A DNA stretch of 64,000 bases from an uncultured Clostridia bacterium (GTDB taxonomy: Bacteria; Bacillota; Clostridia; UBA1381): contig CANRKO010000005.1 in NCBI GenBank assembly GCA_947631235.1, positions 62,001 to 126,000 of the forward strand, in the 5' to 3' direction. The translations under genes and the position numbers were made by a program. Each line of letters begins with the position of its first letter. Position 1 is the first letter of the stretch. This document shows positions 32,851 through 41,336 of this stretch, piece after piece. The notes under the pieces are model-generated. The model was not told where the DNA came from, did not search any database, and saw only the letters and a program-made list of their open reading frames with translations.

Positions 32851-33544
32851 GCTTTTCGCGTTCTTCAAGCTCTTTTTCAGCCTGAGACTTCTTTATATAG
32901 TACGGTTTCATGTCCGCGTAATTCTGCGTTTCCCCTCTTTTCGCCTTATCCATCACGGCAGCCGCAACGGACGACGCACGAGGATTTAAAGCCGCGCCGT
33001 GCGGGAAAAACGCCTTATCGCCGAGTTTGTCCGTTATATACTCTCTGTGTGCCGCCGCGCCGTCGCCGACAAAAATCGTGTCGAGGAAATTACCGCAGCT
33101 TTCAACACATTCCTCAATCGTCATAGCCTCGGGCGCGCCAAGCTCTTTAAGTCCGCCGTCCCAGATATAGCTTGCGGCGTAAACGTTATTGCCGCGCGCG
33201 TCTATTACCGGCACGATTATATGCTCCGCGTGCGGCACGTTCCACGCGAGCGCCTCAAGCGTTCCGACGCTCACAACGGGCTTGTCCGCCGCGTGCGCGA
33301 GAGCCTTAACTGTCGCAACTCCTATCCTCAGTCCCGTAAACGAGCCGGGGCCTACGCTTGCCGCATACACGTCGATGTCCCGGGGCGTAAGCTCCAAATC
33401 CGTAAGGAGCGCGTCGATCATCGGCATGATTTTCTGCGAGTGCGTTTTTTTGTGGTTAAGTATATATTCGCCCAGAAGTAAATCGTCCTCCATGACAGCC
33501 GCCGACGCGGCGTTCGCGGATGTTTCCACTGCCAGAACTCTCAT
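32840..33544 (-). CDS. tsaB: tRNA threonylcarbamoyladenosine biosynthesis protein TsaB
   Basis: ATG at 33544 (MRVLAVETSANAASAAVMED) overlaps the tsaE stop codon as TGATG, typical coupling; the longer frame adds three codons only. The protein is 234 residues with an ASKHA fold. HSQKIMPMIDALL, YAASVGPGSFTGLRIGVATV and NVPHAEHIIVPVIDARGNNV are TsaB blocks. It supports TsaD in making t6A37 in tRNAs. Its last two residues (Gly-His) and stop codon come from the GGGGACACTAAA repeat, so the C-terminus was probably redefined by that insertion. Confidence 0.93.
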   Translation of the reverse strand: MRVLAVETSANAASAAVMEDDLLLGEYILNHKKTHSQKIMPMIDALLTDLELTPRDIDVYAASVGPGSFTGLRIGVATVKALAHAADKPVVSVGTLEALAWNVPHAEHIIVPVIDARGNNVYAASYIWDGGLKELGAPEAMTIEECVESCGNFLDTIFVGDGAAAHREYITDKLGDKAFFPHGAALNPRASSVAAAVMDKAKRGETQNYADMKPYYIKKSQAEKELEEREKRGH

Positions 33545-33969
33545 CACACACACTCCCTTACCGTTATTTCCCTGTAATTTTCGCCCCTTTCGAGGTCTTT
33601 TTTTATCTCTATATCGTACCGCCTATCGGGCAGAATGTCCGCTATAAGCTGCGGCCACTCGATTACCGACACGCCCTCGCCGTACACGTACTCGTCAAAG
33701 CCGACCTCGTACATTTCGTCGCTGTCCGCTATGCGGTACACGTCGAAATGGTATAGCGGCAGCCGTCCCTCGTACTCGTTCACTATCGTGAACGTCGGGC
33801 TTGTGATAGGCTCGTCAATCCCAAGCCCCTTTGCAAGCCCCTGCACGAACGCCGTTTTGCCCGCGCCGAGGTCGCCGTAAAGGCACAATACGTCGCCCGC
33901 CGTGAGTCTCTTTGCCATATCCGCGGCAAAGGCTTGCGTTTCGTCGGGGCTGTTTGAAATAAATTGCAT
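33544..33969 (-). CDS. tsaE: tRNA threonylcarbamoyladenosine biosynthesis ATPase TsaE
   Basis: A 141-residue P-loop ATPase: LYGDLGAGKTAFVQGLAKGL is Walker A, SPTFTIVNEYEG follows, and VIEWPQLIADILPD is the conserved block near residue 105. It powers the TsaB-TsaD-TsaE complex that forms t6A. The ATG follows a repeat unit directly (GGGACACTAAA then ATG), so the repeat again supplies the RBS. Confidence 0.94.
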   Translation of the reverse strand: MQFISNSPDETQAFAADMAKRLTAGDVLCLYGDLGAGKTAFVQGLAKGLGIDEPITSPTFTIVNEYEGRLPLYHFDVYRIADSDEMYEVGFDEYVYGEGVSVIEWPQLIADILPDRRYDIEIKKDLERGENYREITVRECV

Positions 33970-34018
33970 TTTAGTGTCCCTTTATATATTTTAGTGTCCC
34001 CGTAGCTTTAGTGTCCCC
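33970..34018. repeat. Three GGGGACACTAAA units at the fhs/tsaE junction
   Basis: Plus-strand units at 33970 (one C shorter), 33990 and 34007, spaced 20 and 17 bp. They fill the gap exactly from the base after the fhs stop codon to the base before the tsaE start codon. Confidence 0.9.
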
Positions 34019-35689
34019 TTAAAACAGTCCCGTAATAACTCCGTCGGCGTCGATGTCAATGTTGTTCGCGGCGGGTACTTTGGGAAGTCCGGGCATTACC
34101 ATAATATTGCCCGTTTCCGCGACGATAAAGCCCGCGCCGTTCGATACTCTCACGGTGTTCACGGTGACGGTAAAGTCCTCGGGTCTGCCGAGAAGCGACG
34201 CGTCGTCGGACAGCGAATACTGCGTTTTCGCCATACATACGGGCTTTTTGTCAAGCCCGAGCGACTCTATTTCGCGTATCTGACGATTCGCCTTCGCGCT
34301 GTACACCGCGCCCGCGCCGCCGTAGATTTTCGTTACGATGGTGTTTATCTTGTCCTTTATGCTGTCGTTTACGTCGTAGGCGGGGGCGTAGTTGGATTTT
34401 TCGTTTTCCATGGCGTTGATTACAAGCCTTGCAAGTTCCTCGCCGCCTTCGCCGCCCTTCGCGAACACCTCGCTTAGAGCGCACTTCGCGCCGAGCGCGG
34501 CGCAGCGTTCCTTTACCGCGTCAAGTTCCGCATCGGTGTCGGTGTCAAAACGGTTGACGGCGACAACGACCGGTACGCCGTACGACTTCATATTCTCTAT
34601 ATGCTTTTCGAGGTTGCCTATACCGCGAAGGAGCGCGTCAACGTTCTCCGCTTTAAGGTCGGCTTTCGCGACGCCGCCGTTGTATTTGAGCGCTCTCACG
34701 GTCGCGACGATAACTACCGCGTCGGGTTTAAGTCCGGCGGCGCGGCACTTTATGTCCATAAACTTTTCCGCGCCCAAATCCGCGCCGAATCCCGCCTCGG
34801 TGATTGTGTAGTCGCCAAGCTTTAACGCAAGCTTTGTCGCCTGCACGCTGTTGCAGCCGTGCGCTATGTTCGCGAACGGGCCGCCGTGAATGAACGCGGG
34901 CGTATGTTCGAGCGTCTGAACGAGGTTCGGCTTAATGGCGTCCTTCATAAGAGCAGCCATCGCGCCCTGCGCGTTCAAATCCGACGCTTTTACGGGCTGT
35001 CCCGAACGGTTGTAACCAATTATAATCTCGCCGAAACGGTTTTTCAAATCCTCCAAATCCGACGCGAGACAAAGTATCGCCATGATTTCCGACGCGACCG
35101 TTATCATAAATCCGTCCTCGCGCGGCACTCCGTTAAGTCTGCCGCCCAGTCCGACGACGACGCTCCTCAAAGCGCGGTCGTTCATGTCGAGAACGCGTTT
35201 CCACACGATGTTGTTCACGTCTATATCAAGCGCGTTACCCTGGTGAATATGGTTGTCAATCATCGCGGAAAGCAGGTTGTTCGCGGCTGTTATTGCGTGC
35301 ATATCGCCTGTAAAGTGGAGGTTTATATCCTCCATCGGCACGACCTGACTGTAGCCGCCGCCTGCCGCACCGCCTTTAATGCCCATGACGGGACCGAGAG
35401 ACGGTTCGCGCAGCGCAAGCACGCACTTTTTACCCATTCTCGTGAGCGCGTCGCCCAGTCCTATTGTTGTCGTGGTCTTGCCTTCGCCGGCGGGCGTCGG
35501 GTTTATCGCCGTAACGAGCACAAGCTTGCCGTCCTCGTTATCCTTTACTCTGTTCCACAGTTCGCCCGATACCTTCGCCTTGTACTTTCCGTAATATTCA
35601 AGTTCGTCCTCGGTTATTCCGACTGACGCCGCTATTTCGCGGATGTGTTTCATTTCCGCCCCCTGAGCGATTTCAATGTCCGATAACAT
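34019..35689 (-). CDS. fhs: Formate-tetrahydrofolate ligase
   Basis: A 556-residue enzyme making 10-formyl-THF from formate, THF and ATP. The P-loop is [20 protein letters not shown] (about 63-82). [38 protein letters not shown] and [15 protein letters not shown]-type [14 protein letters not shown] are diagnostic. It works in one-carbon metabolism and in acetogens feeds the methyl branch; no other Wood-Ljungdahl gene is visible here. Strong AGGAGG RBS. First gene of the tsaE-tsaB-rpiB run. Confidence 0.98.
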   Translation of the reverse strand: MLSDIEIAQGAEMKHIREIAASVGITEDELEYYGKYKAKVSGELWNRVKDNEDGKLVLVTAINPTPAGEGKTTTTIGLGDALTRMGKKCVLALREPSLGPVMGIKGGAAGGGYSQVVPMEDINLHFTGDMHAITAANNLLSAMIDNHIHQGNALDIDVNNIVWKRVLDMNDRALRSVVVGLGGRLNGVPREDGFMITVASEIMAILCLASDLEDLKNRFGEIIIGYNRSGQPVKASDLNAQGAMAALMKDAIKPNLVQTLEHTPAFIHGGPFANIAHGCNSVQATKLALKLGDYTITEAGFGADLGAEKFMDIKCRAAGLKPDAVVIVATVRALKYNGGVAKADLKAENVDALLRGIGNLEKHIENMKSYGVPVVVAVNRFDTDTDAELDAVKERCAALGAKCALSEVFAKGGEGGEELARLVINAMENEKSNYAPAYDVNDSIKDKINTIVTKIYGGAGAVYSAKANRQIREIESLGLDKKPVCMAKTQYSLSDDASLLGRPEDFTVTVNTVRVSNGAGFIVAETGNIMVMPGLPKVPAANNIDIDADGVITGLF

Positions 35690-35732
35690 AATGTCCTCCT
35701 TATGCGGTAATTTTTATTATACAAACAGAAAT

Positions 35733-35762
35733 AGAGCTGAAGATAGGTTCAGCTCTTTTTTG
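35733..35762. terminator. Hairpin between the coiled-coil gene and fhs
   Basis: AGAGCTGAA (35733-35741) pairs with TTCAGCTCT (35748-35756), followed by TTTTTTG on the plus strand. On the minus strand it ends the rsmD-coaD unit with a weaker ATTTCTG tail. Confidence 0.65.
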
Positions 35763-35779
35763 TTGTTTTGTCGTCAAAA

Positions 35780-36241
35780 TCAGTTATTGTTAAAATACGA
35801 TCTGTCCTCGCGTATCTTACGGAGAAGTAAGTCGAGACGATGTTCCGCGTCGTTTAAGATGTCGTCGACGTACTGATCGGTGTCGGTCTTGATCTCAACG
35901 GACTTCGACTGCGCCGCGTTTACAAGTTCGTTCGCCTGCTCGTAGGCGCGCTTTGTAATCTCATGCTCGTCGATAAGCTGCATCTGGGTCTCCTCGGCGT
36001 TCTTCTGGATCGCCTCGGCACGGCTCTCGGCCTCGGAAAGAATTCTCTGTCTTTCCTCCTTGACCCACTTCGCCTCCTTGAGTTCGTCCGGGTAAACAAG
36101 GCGTATTTCCTGAATATAATCGAGAAGTTCGTCCTTGTCAACCATTACCTTGCCCGTGAGAGGCACAGAGGATGCCTTGTCGATCGTTTCCTCCAGCATG
36201 TCCACAATTTCCATTATGTCCATATCCATGTCCATCGCCAT
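35780..36241 (-). CDS. Coiled-coil protein downstream of coaD, function unknown
   Basis: A 153-residue acidic, almost wholly helical protein. After MDMDMDIMEIVDMLEETIDK and a short turn (VMVDKDELLDYIQEIRLVYP) it is a continuous charged coiled coil rich in Glu, Lys, Ala and Arg to about residue 130. The overall look is like DivIVA C-terminal or ATP synthase b-subunit stalks, as often annotated beside coaD in Clostridia. There is no membrane span. It starts 20 nt after coaD and is probably co-transcribed with rsmD-coaD. I do not assign a function. Confidence 0.75.
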   Translation of the reverse strand: MAMDMDMDIMEIVDMLEETIDKASSVPLTGKVMVDKDELLDYIQEIRLVYPDELKEAKWVKEERQRILSEAESRAEAIQKNAEETQMQLIDEHEITKRAYEQANELVNAAQSKSVEIKTDTDQYVDDILNDAEHRLDLLLRKIREDRSYFNNN

Positions 36242-36261
36242 ATTATATTCATCCTTTCCTT

Positions 36262-36738
36262 TTATTCGTATTTTTTCTTAATCGTTTCAATTATATCACA
36301 CGGTACAAAGCCTGTCAAATCACCGTGAAAACCCGCAAGCTCCTTGACCATGCTGGAACTTATGTAAGAGTATTTCGTGTCGGTCATCATAAACATCGTT
36401 TCGTACTCGGGATTTAACGCCTTATTGAGCAGCGCCATTTGAAATTCATATTCAAAATCCGCTACGGTGCGAAGTCCTTTTACTATAACGGTGGCGTTTT
36501 TGCTCTTCGCGAAGTCAACCAAAAGTCCCTCGAAGGTGTCGACCTCGACATTGTCAAGTTCCCTCGTCACACGCTTTATCATGTCCACTCTTTCCTCCGC
36601 GGTAAAGAGCGGCGTTTTGCTTTTGTTGCTCAGAACGCCCACGACTACCTTATCATACACGCGGCTCGCGCGTTTTATTATGTCGAGGTGTCCGTTTGTT
36701 ATCGGGTCAAAGCTGCCCGGATAAACCGCTGTTCTCAT
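36262..36738 (-). CDS. coaD: Phosphopantetheine adenylyltransferase
   Basis: A 158-residue nucleotidyltransferase: [20 protein letters not shown] contains the T/HxGH motif, then [39 protein letters not shown] and [15 protein letters not shown]. It adenylates 4'-phosphopantetheine, the penultimate step of CoA synthesis. The start overlaps the rsmD stop codon by 4 nt (ATGA). Confidence 0.97.
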   Translation of the reverse strand: MRTAVYPGSFDPITNGHLDIIKRASRVYDKVVVGVLSNKSKTPLFTAEERVDMIKRVTRELDNVEVDTFEGLLVDFAKSKNATVIVKGLRTVADFEYEFQMALLNKALNPEYETMFMMTDTKYSYISSSMVKELAGFHGDLTGFVPCDIIETIKKKYE

Positions 36739-37286
36739 TCTTTTGTTCCCTGCTTTTCGTAAACCGTGATATATGTTCTGCCGTATCTGCGCTGCTTTAA
36801 AATCGCAAGACCATCCCTTTCGCCGAAAAAATCGGTATCGTCGCTTTCAAGCACGACTATCCCGCCGTCCGTGAGAAGTCCGTTTTTGGCGATTTTGTCG
36901 AGCGTCGGCTCGATAAAGCCCTTATTGTACGGCGGGTCGAGAAAAATTATATCGAATTTCTCCCCTGTCCTTTCGGCGTATGCAAAACAGTCCTCGTTAC
37001 GTATCTCGCACTGCGCCTCAAAACCGAGGCTTTCCGCGTTTTTTCTTATAATGTCCGTCGAACGCTTGTCCTTATCGAGAAGAACGGCTCTCGCCGCCCC
37101 GCGCGATATTGCCTCGAACGACAGCGCGCCGCTACCGGCGAACATGTCGAGACAAACGCTTTCGGGGACATAATCACGAATAAGATTGAATATGGACTCC
37201 TTTACCCTGTCGGTCGTCGGACGCACGCTGTCGCCTTGAAATTCCGTCAGTTTGTGTCCGCGCCGACTGCCGGATATAATCCTCAT
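36735..37286 (-). CDS. rsmD: 16S rRNA (guanine966-N2)-methyltransferase
   Basis: A 183-residue class I methyltransferase. [20 protein letters not shown] is the classic start, followed by [15 protein letters not shown], the SAM-binding [19 protein letters not shown] and the catalytic [12 protein letters not shown]. It methylates G966 in 16S rRNA. The rsmD-coaD pairing with ATGA overlap is widespread in Bacillota. Confidence 0.95.
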   Translation of the reverse strand: MRIISGSRRGHKLTEFQGDSVRPTTDRVKESIFNLIRDYVPESVCLDMFAGSGALSFEAISRGAARAVLLDKDKRSTDIIRKNAESLGFEAQCEIRNEDCFAYAERTGEKFDIIFLDPPYNKGFIEPTLDKIAKNGLLTDGGIVVLESDDTDFFGERDGLAILKQRRYGRTYITVYEKQGTKE

Positions 37287-37419
37287 ATTCCATTCCCGCC
37301 AATCTATTTTATCTCATTTTGGAGCAAAGGTCAATACAAATGTTACAATTTCTTTTAATTTATATAATTTTTTTGTAAATTATGTAACTTTTTTGTAACA
37401 TTCTGTCGATTTTTGTAAT

Positions 37420-40239
37420 TTAATCTATATCCTCGGTGAAGTCGGGAATGTTTACGCCGTTCACGTACTCGTTGTTCGGAACGGGGATATTCTCGTCCAT
37501 TTCGGGCCCGATATAGAAACCCGTCTGCGTGCACTGGTTGTACGCCGTGTTCTGGAACGCGACGGACAGGCGGTACACGTGGTCGTGCATGAGCGTGTAG
37601 AACTTATGGTGCGTAACGTCGGTAGTGGTGTACACGCGCAACTCCGTGTCGTCCTCATTGCGCCAAATCGCCTCTTCGCGCCAGTCGCCCAATATGTCAG
37701 CCTGAATACAGGGGTTGCCCTTTTTCCAGTTGTTTGAAAGCGTGCCGGCGGGGTCTAAGATTGTGACAAGCTTGTTGTTTTCGTAATCCCACTTGTAAAT
37801 TTTCGGGTAGCCGTAGCCCTTCTCCTCGACAAATTCGTGGTCGAGCAGTTCGCGGAGAAGGTCGCCGTCCCACCATATGGCGAACGCGATAGATTCGGGG
37901 CCGTGCTCGTTAATCATCTCGCCTTCCATTGTGAAGATGCCGTCGTCCATTACCCAGCACTGGTTGCCGACGTAGCGCGGGTCTATCTTCGCGCACAGTC
38001 CGCGCGTCGTGTCGCGTCCCGTGTAGAAGCCCCACTTTATCTCGCCCGTCGCGGGGTCGCGCACCTCGTAGCCGAGTTCCGCATCAAGTTCCTCGTGTAT
38101 CTGGAAGTAGTCGAGGTTCGGCGTTTTCGGCGTGAAGTTGCCGAGGTTGCACGTGTCGCCGTGCATGAGACCGGTCGAGTATATGCCCGTGCCGTCGTCG
38201 TCAACAGCCATCGCACCGTATACGATTTCATCGAGACCGTCGCCGTCTATATCGCCGACGCCGAGGTTGTGGTTGCCCTGCGCGGTAAATTCTATGTTCT
38301 GATCCTTGTTCGCGAGGAATTTCCAACGCTTAACAAGCTTATTGTCTATTACGTCGTACGCCACAAGCACCGTCGGGCAACCGTGGTCGTAATAGCCGCG
38401 GCACATTACGACGCTCGGGTTCTCGCCGTCAAGGTACGCCACGCACGCGAGGAAACGGTCAACGCGGTTGCCCCAGTTGTCGCCCCACTCGATAATGTTG
38501 CCGCGCGGGGGGTCGTATTCAACGGTGTCGAGAGCCGCGCCCGTCAAGCCGTCGAACAGCGTCAGGTACTCGGGACCGTCTATAATAAATCCGTCCTTGT
38601 TTCTGTAGTCCGCGTCCTTGTCGCCTATCACATTGCCAACGCCGTCAACCGTGCCGTCCGCGGTTTTGCATACCATTTCGGATTTGCCGTCGTTGTTGAA
38701 GTCGTAAACCATGAACTGCGTGTAGTGCGCACCACTCCTGATGTTTTTGCCGAGATTTATTCTCCAAAGGCGTTTGCCGTTTAATTTGTACGCGTCAAGT
38801 ATGCACTCGCCGGTGTAACCCTTGTGCGAGTTGTCCTTGCCGTTCGCGTCCCAGCGGAGAATTATCTCGTACTCGCCGTCGCCGTCAAGGTCGCCGACCG
38901 ACGCGTCGTTCGCGGTGTACTCGTAAACCTTGCCGCTTACGGGGTCTGTCCACGGGGCGGGCTTGTCGAGCGGTATCGAGAGGTATTCCTTATCCCACGG
39001 CTTTACCTCACAGCCGTGCTTTTCCGCCTTTCCGTCCTTTACGGCTTTTATCGTGTAAACATCGGTCTGCTTGCCGTCCTTGTCGAGATAGTTTGTCGAG
39101 TCGGTTATTATATCGGTTATTCTGTCGCCGTTTCTGTACACGACAAAGTTTATACCCTGCTCGTACTCGTAGGCGTTTAGTCTCCAGCTCAGGAATATGC
39201 CGTTCTCGGTCGGAACGGCCACAGCGCCGCGACCGAGCGTTTCCATCTTGTACTTCTTCGGCTCCGCCTCCATATCTATCGTAACGTCCGCGCGCACCGA
39301 TTTACCGCTTGTTGTGACAGCCTCCACGCCGTACACGTAAGGCACGTTCGTCACGACCTTGTCGTCTATGTAATCGGTGTCGGTCGTGCGCGCAATAAGC
39401 TTGTATATGCCGTAGGGGGCTTTGCGGTAAATATTGTACCAAACGGCTGAATCCGTTCCGTCCCACACGAGCGCGACGGAATTTGCAGTTTCCTTCGCGT
39501 CGAGATTTTCTATCTTAGCCGTGACCTCGCCGCCGTCTACCACGGTTACGTTTACCGACGACGTTTCACCGAGGAAATTCTGCGCGTAAAGCGGGCAGAC
39601 GGTATACTCGAACTCCTGCGCAAGCTCTACGGTGTCGTCCGTAAATTCCTCGCCCGCGACCTCGGTACAAACCTCGATTTCGTGATTTCTCTTGTGGTTT
39701 ATACGCTGTAAGCGGTAACCCGTAACATCGTCAGCCTTATCCCACGTAAGCTTTACCGCCGCGCCGCTGCGTTTTGCGGTGACGCTGCTCGTAAGATTTG
39801 TAACGCCGACGGTACGCTTTATGGCTATTTCTATACTGTTAAGCGCGGTGTGACGGCTTGACTCAAACGCGAATTCAATCTTTCCGTCCGTCACCTCGAC
39901 CGTGTACACTCTCTCGGCAACGACGTTGCAGCGCACCCATACGCGCTTTCTGTCGCCGTTTATCGAGTAGCGCACAACGGTGTCGCCCTCGTCGTCATAG
40001 TCGCCGGTCGATACGCGCACGATATATGTTCCGTTTTCCATATCAACTCTGAATGTATTTTCATCGACAAAAAGGAAATCGCGGTTTAATTCCTTCTCAC
40101 CGTCCGGTCTTTCGACAGCCGATGCCGTTTTAATGAGACCGTAGCCTTTTTCCGGTGTGTAAAGTGTGGTGTCCGTAACCTTTGTGCAGCCGTTTTGAAC
40201 GGTTTTCTTTCCGAAATCAAAGCTTGCTTTTGTAAACAT
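37420..40239 (-). CDS. Family PL11 rhamnogalacturonan lyase, no signal peptide
   Basis: A 939-residue protein. Residues 1-145 are a beta-sandwich carbohydrate-binding-like domain (FDFGKKTVQNGCTKV, then GTYIVRVSTGDYDDEGDTVV). FnIII-like modules follow at about 150-235 and 240-325. The PL11 beta-propeller begins near 335 (LGRGAVAVPTENGIFLSWRL) and has several calcium-loop repeats: VGDLDGDGEYEIILRWD, YDFNNDGKSEMVCKTADGT and GVGDIDGDGLDEIVYGAMA. It cleaves rhamnogalacturonan I backbone by beta-elimination. No N-terminal signal sequence is seen, so it is cytoplasmic like Bacillus YesX or exported in another way. RBS AAAAGG. Confidence 0.88.
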   Translation of the reverse strand: MFTKASFDFGKKTVQNGCTKVTDTTLYTPEKGYGLIKTASAVERPDGEKELNRDFLFVDENTFRVDMENGTYIVRVSTGDYDDEGDTVVRYSINGDRKRVWVRCNVVAERVYTVEVTDGKIEFAFESSRHTALNSIEIAIKRTVGVTNLTSSVTAKRSGAAVKLTWDKADDVTGYRLQRINHKRNHEIEVCTEVAGEEFTDDTVELAQEFEYTVCPLYAQNFLGETSSVNVTVVDGGEVTAKIENLDAKETANSVALVWDGTDSAVWYNIYRKAPYGIYKLIARTTDTDYIDDKVVTNVPYVYGVEAVTTSGKSVRADVTIDMEAEPKKYKMETLGRGAVAVPTENGIFLSWRLNAYEYEQGINFVVYRNGDRITDIITDSTNYLDKDGKQTDVYTIKAVKDGKAEKHGCEVKPWDKEYLSIPLDKPAPWTDPVSGKVYEYTANDASVGDLDGDGEYEIILRWDANGKDNSHKGYTGECILDAYKLNGKRLWRINLGKNIRSGAHYTQFMVYDFNNDGKSEMVCKTADGTVDGVGNVIGDKDADYRNKDGFIIDGPEYLTLFDGLTGAALDTVEYDPPRGNIIEWGDNWGNRVDRFLACVAYLDGENPSVVMCRGYYDHGCPTVLVAYDVIDNKLVKRWKFLANKDQNIEFTAQGNHNLGVGDIDGDGLDEIVYGAMAVDDDGTGIYSTGLMHGDTCNLGNFTPKTPNLDYFQIHEELDAELGYEVRDPATGEIKWGFYTGRDTTRGLCAKIDPRYVGNQCWVMDDGIFTMEGEMINEHGPESIAFAIWWDGDLLRELLDHEFVEEKGYGYPKIYKWDYENNKLVTILDPAGTLSNNWKKGNPCIQADILGDWREEAIWRNEDDTELRVYTTTDVTHHKFYTLMHDHVYRLSVAFQNTAYNQCTQTGFYIGPEMDENIPVPNNEYVNGVNIPDFTEDID

Positions 40240-40299
40240 AACCTTTTTCCATTACCTTTCAGCCCGTAAATTTTATCCCCGCCGACGCGCACGGGCGCA

Positions 40300-40339
40300 C
40301 CTCGGCGTATAACATATCATTTTAATTATACACCCGAGG
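40300..40339. promoter_or_regulatory. Inverted repeat across the putative lyase promoter
   Basis: CCTCGGCGTATAA (40300-40312) and TTATACACCCGAGG (40326-40339) are near-perfect inverted halves. The minus-strand -10 box TATAAT is part of the second half. This is a candidate operator for pectin-dependent control. Confidence 0.45.
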
Positions 40340-40395
40340 CGGGGAATAAGTAAAGGGGTTTTTGAAAAAATTTCAAATTTTTATGCGCGGCGTTT

Positions 40396-41220
40396 TTATT
40401 CCGCGCCGTCAGCCGTTCCCGATCCGATATTGTCGAGGCTCTTAAATTCATAGCCCTGCTCCTTCGCGCAGTTTATTATGTCCTGCAAGGCGGCGGCGTT
40501 ATCGGACGACACGGCGTGCAGGAGCAGTATCGCGCCGTCGTGGAAATAGGGCGTGACCTCCTTAAAGGCGTGTTCCTTGCCCTGCTGCATATTTATATCC
40601 CAGTCCTTGTACGCGAAACTCCACAAAATTGTTTTATACCCCATATCGCGCGCTACGGCGAGTACGCGCTCCGACCACTCGCCCTCCGGCGGGCGCATGT
40701 ACGTCATGGTGTAGCCGTACATTTCCTGCGCCGTTTTGTTTAAATCGTCAAGCTCCTTTTGAACCGTTTCGACGCTCTGCTTCGGGAGATTTACGTGGTT
40801 GACGGTGTGGTTGCCGACGATATGTCCGTCGTCAATCATGCGTCTGACAAGTTCCTGCTGGTTTTCAAGATACGGCCCCGTCACGAAAAAAGCGGCGGGC
40901 GTGTGCGTCGCCTCAAGAACATCGAGAATTTGCGAGGTGTAGCCGTTTTCGTAGCCCTCGTCAAACGTGAGATAAAGCGTTTTCGGCGCGTTTTCGTCCA
41001 TGTAGTAGCAGTTATATTTTGCCATCGTGTCCTTGTCCTTCTGCAAAATGTCGGGAGCTTTTCCCTTCTTTTTCACAAATCCCCAGCCCGTTCCCGTGTT
41101 GTCGAGCGTTTCGTATGAGCCTTGATTTGACGCGACGCTCGCTGTTTCCTCGCTTTTTTCCGCGCCGCAGCCCGTCAAAATAAGCGCCGCGCAGACGATT
41201 GTTACAAAAAATTTTTTCAT
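40396..41220 (-). CDS. Polysaccharide deacetylase lipoprotein, PdaA-like
   Basis: A 274-residue predicted lipoprotein: the signal sequence ends with lipobox ILTGC at about residue 18. The NodB domain begins LYLTFDEGYENGYTSQILDV, with TFDEGYENGY like the TFDNGYENGY of PdaA rather than the TFDDGP of chitin deacetylases. Zinc His lie in IVGNHTVNHVN, followed by MRPPEGEWSERVL and ILLLHAVSSDNA. PdaA-type enzymes deacetylate N-acetylmuramic acid to make the muramic delta-lactam of the spore cortex, which fits a spore former. The lipid anchor is unlike Bacillus PdaA, which has an ordinary signal peptide. Confidence 0.83.
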   Translation of the reverse strand: MKKFFVTIVCAALILTGCGAEKSEETASVASNQGSYETLDNTGTGWGFVKKKGKAPDILQKDKDTMAKYNCYYMDENAPKTLYLTFDEGYENGYTSQILDVLEATHTPAAFFVTGPYLENQQELVRRMIDDGHIVGNHTVNHVNLPKQSVETVQKELDDLNKTAQEMYGYTMTYMRPPEGEWSERVLAVARDMGYKTILWSFAYKDWDINMQQGKEHAFKEVTPYFHDGAILLLHAVSSDNAAALQDIINCAKEQGYEFKSLDNIGSGTADGAE

Positions 41221-41267
41221 ATTTACATCTTCCTTTCTTTTTTGTCAGAATTTTTTGTCAAATGTTG

Positions 41268-41296
41268 TTGAATTTTAAATTGTTTTGGTGTATACT
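41268..41296 (+). promoter_or_regulatory. Promoter of the PgdA-like gene
   Basis: TTGAAT (41268-41273) and TATACT (41291-41296), spacer 17 bp, 40 bp before the ATG. Confidence 0.6.
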
Positions 41297-41336
41297 AAAT
41301 ATATATTTACTTTAATGTGTTAAAAGGGGGATTACG

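Noticed and set aside
37837-38784. Plus-strand open frame of 315 codons opposite the PL11 lyase
   Set aside because: Low-complexity Val/Ala/Arg translation without RBS; the lyase motifs are unambiguous on the other strand.
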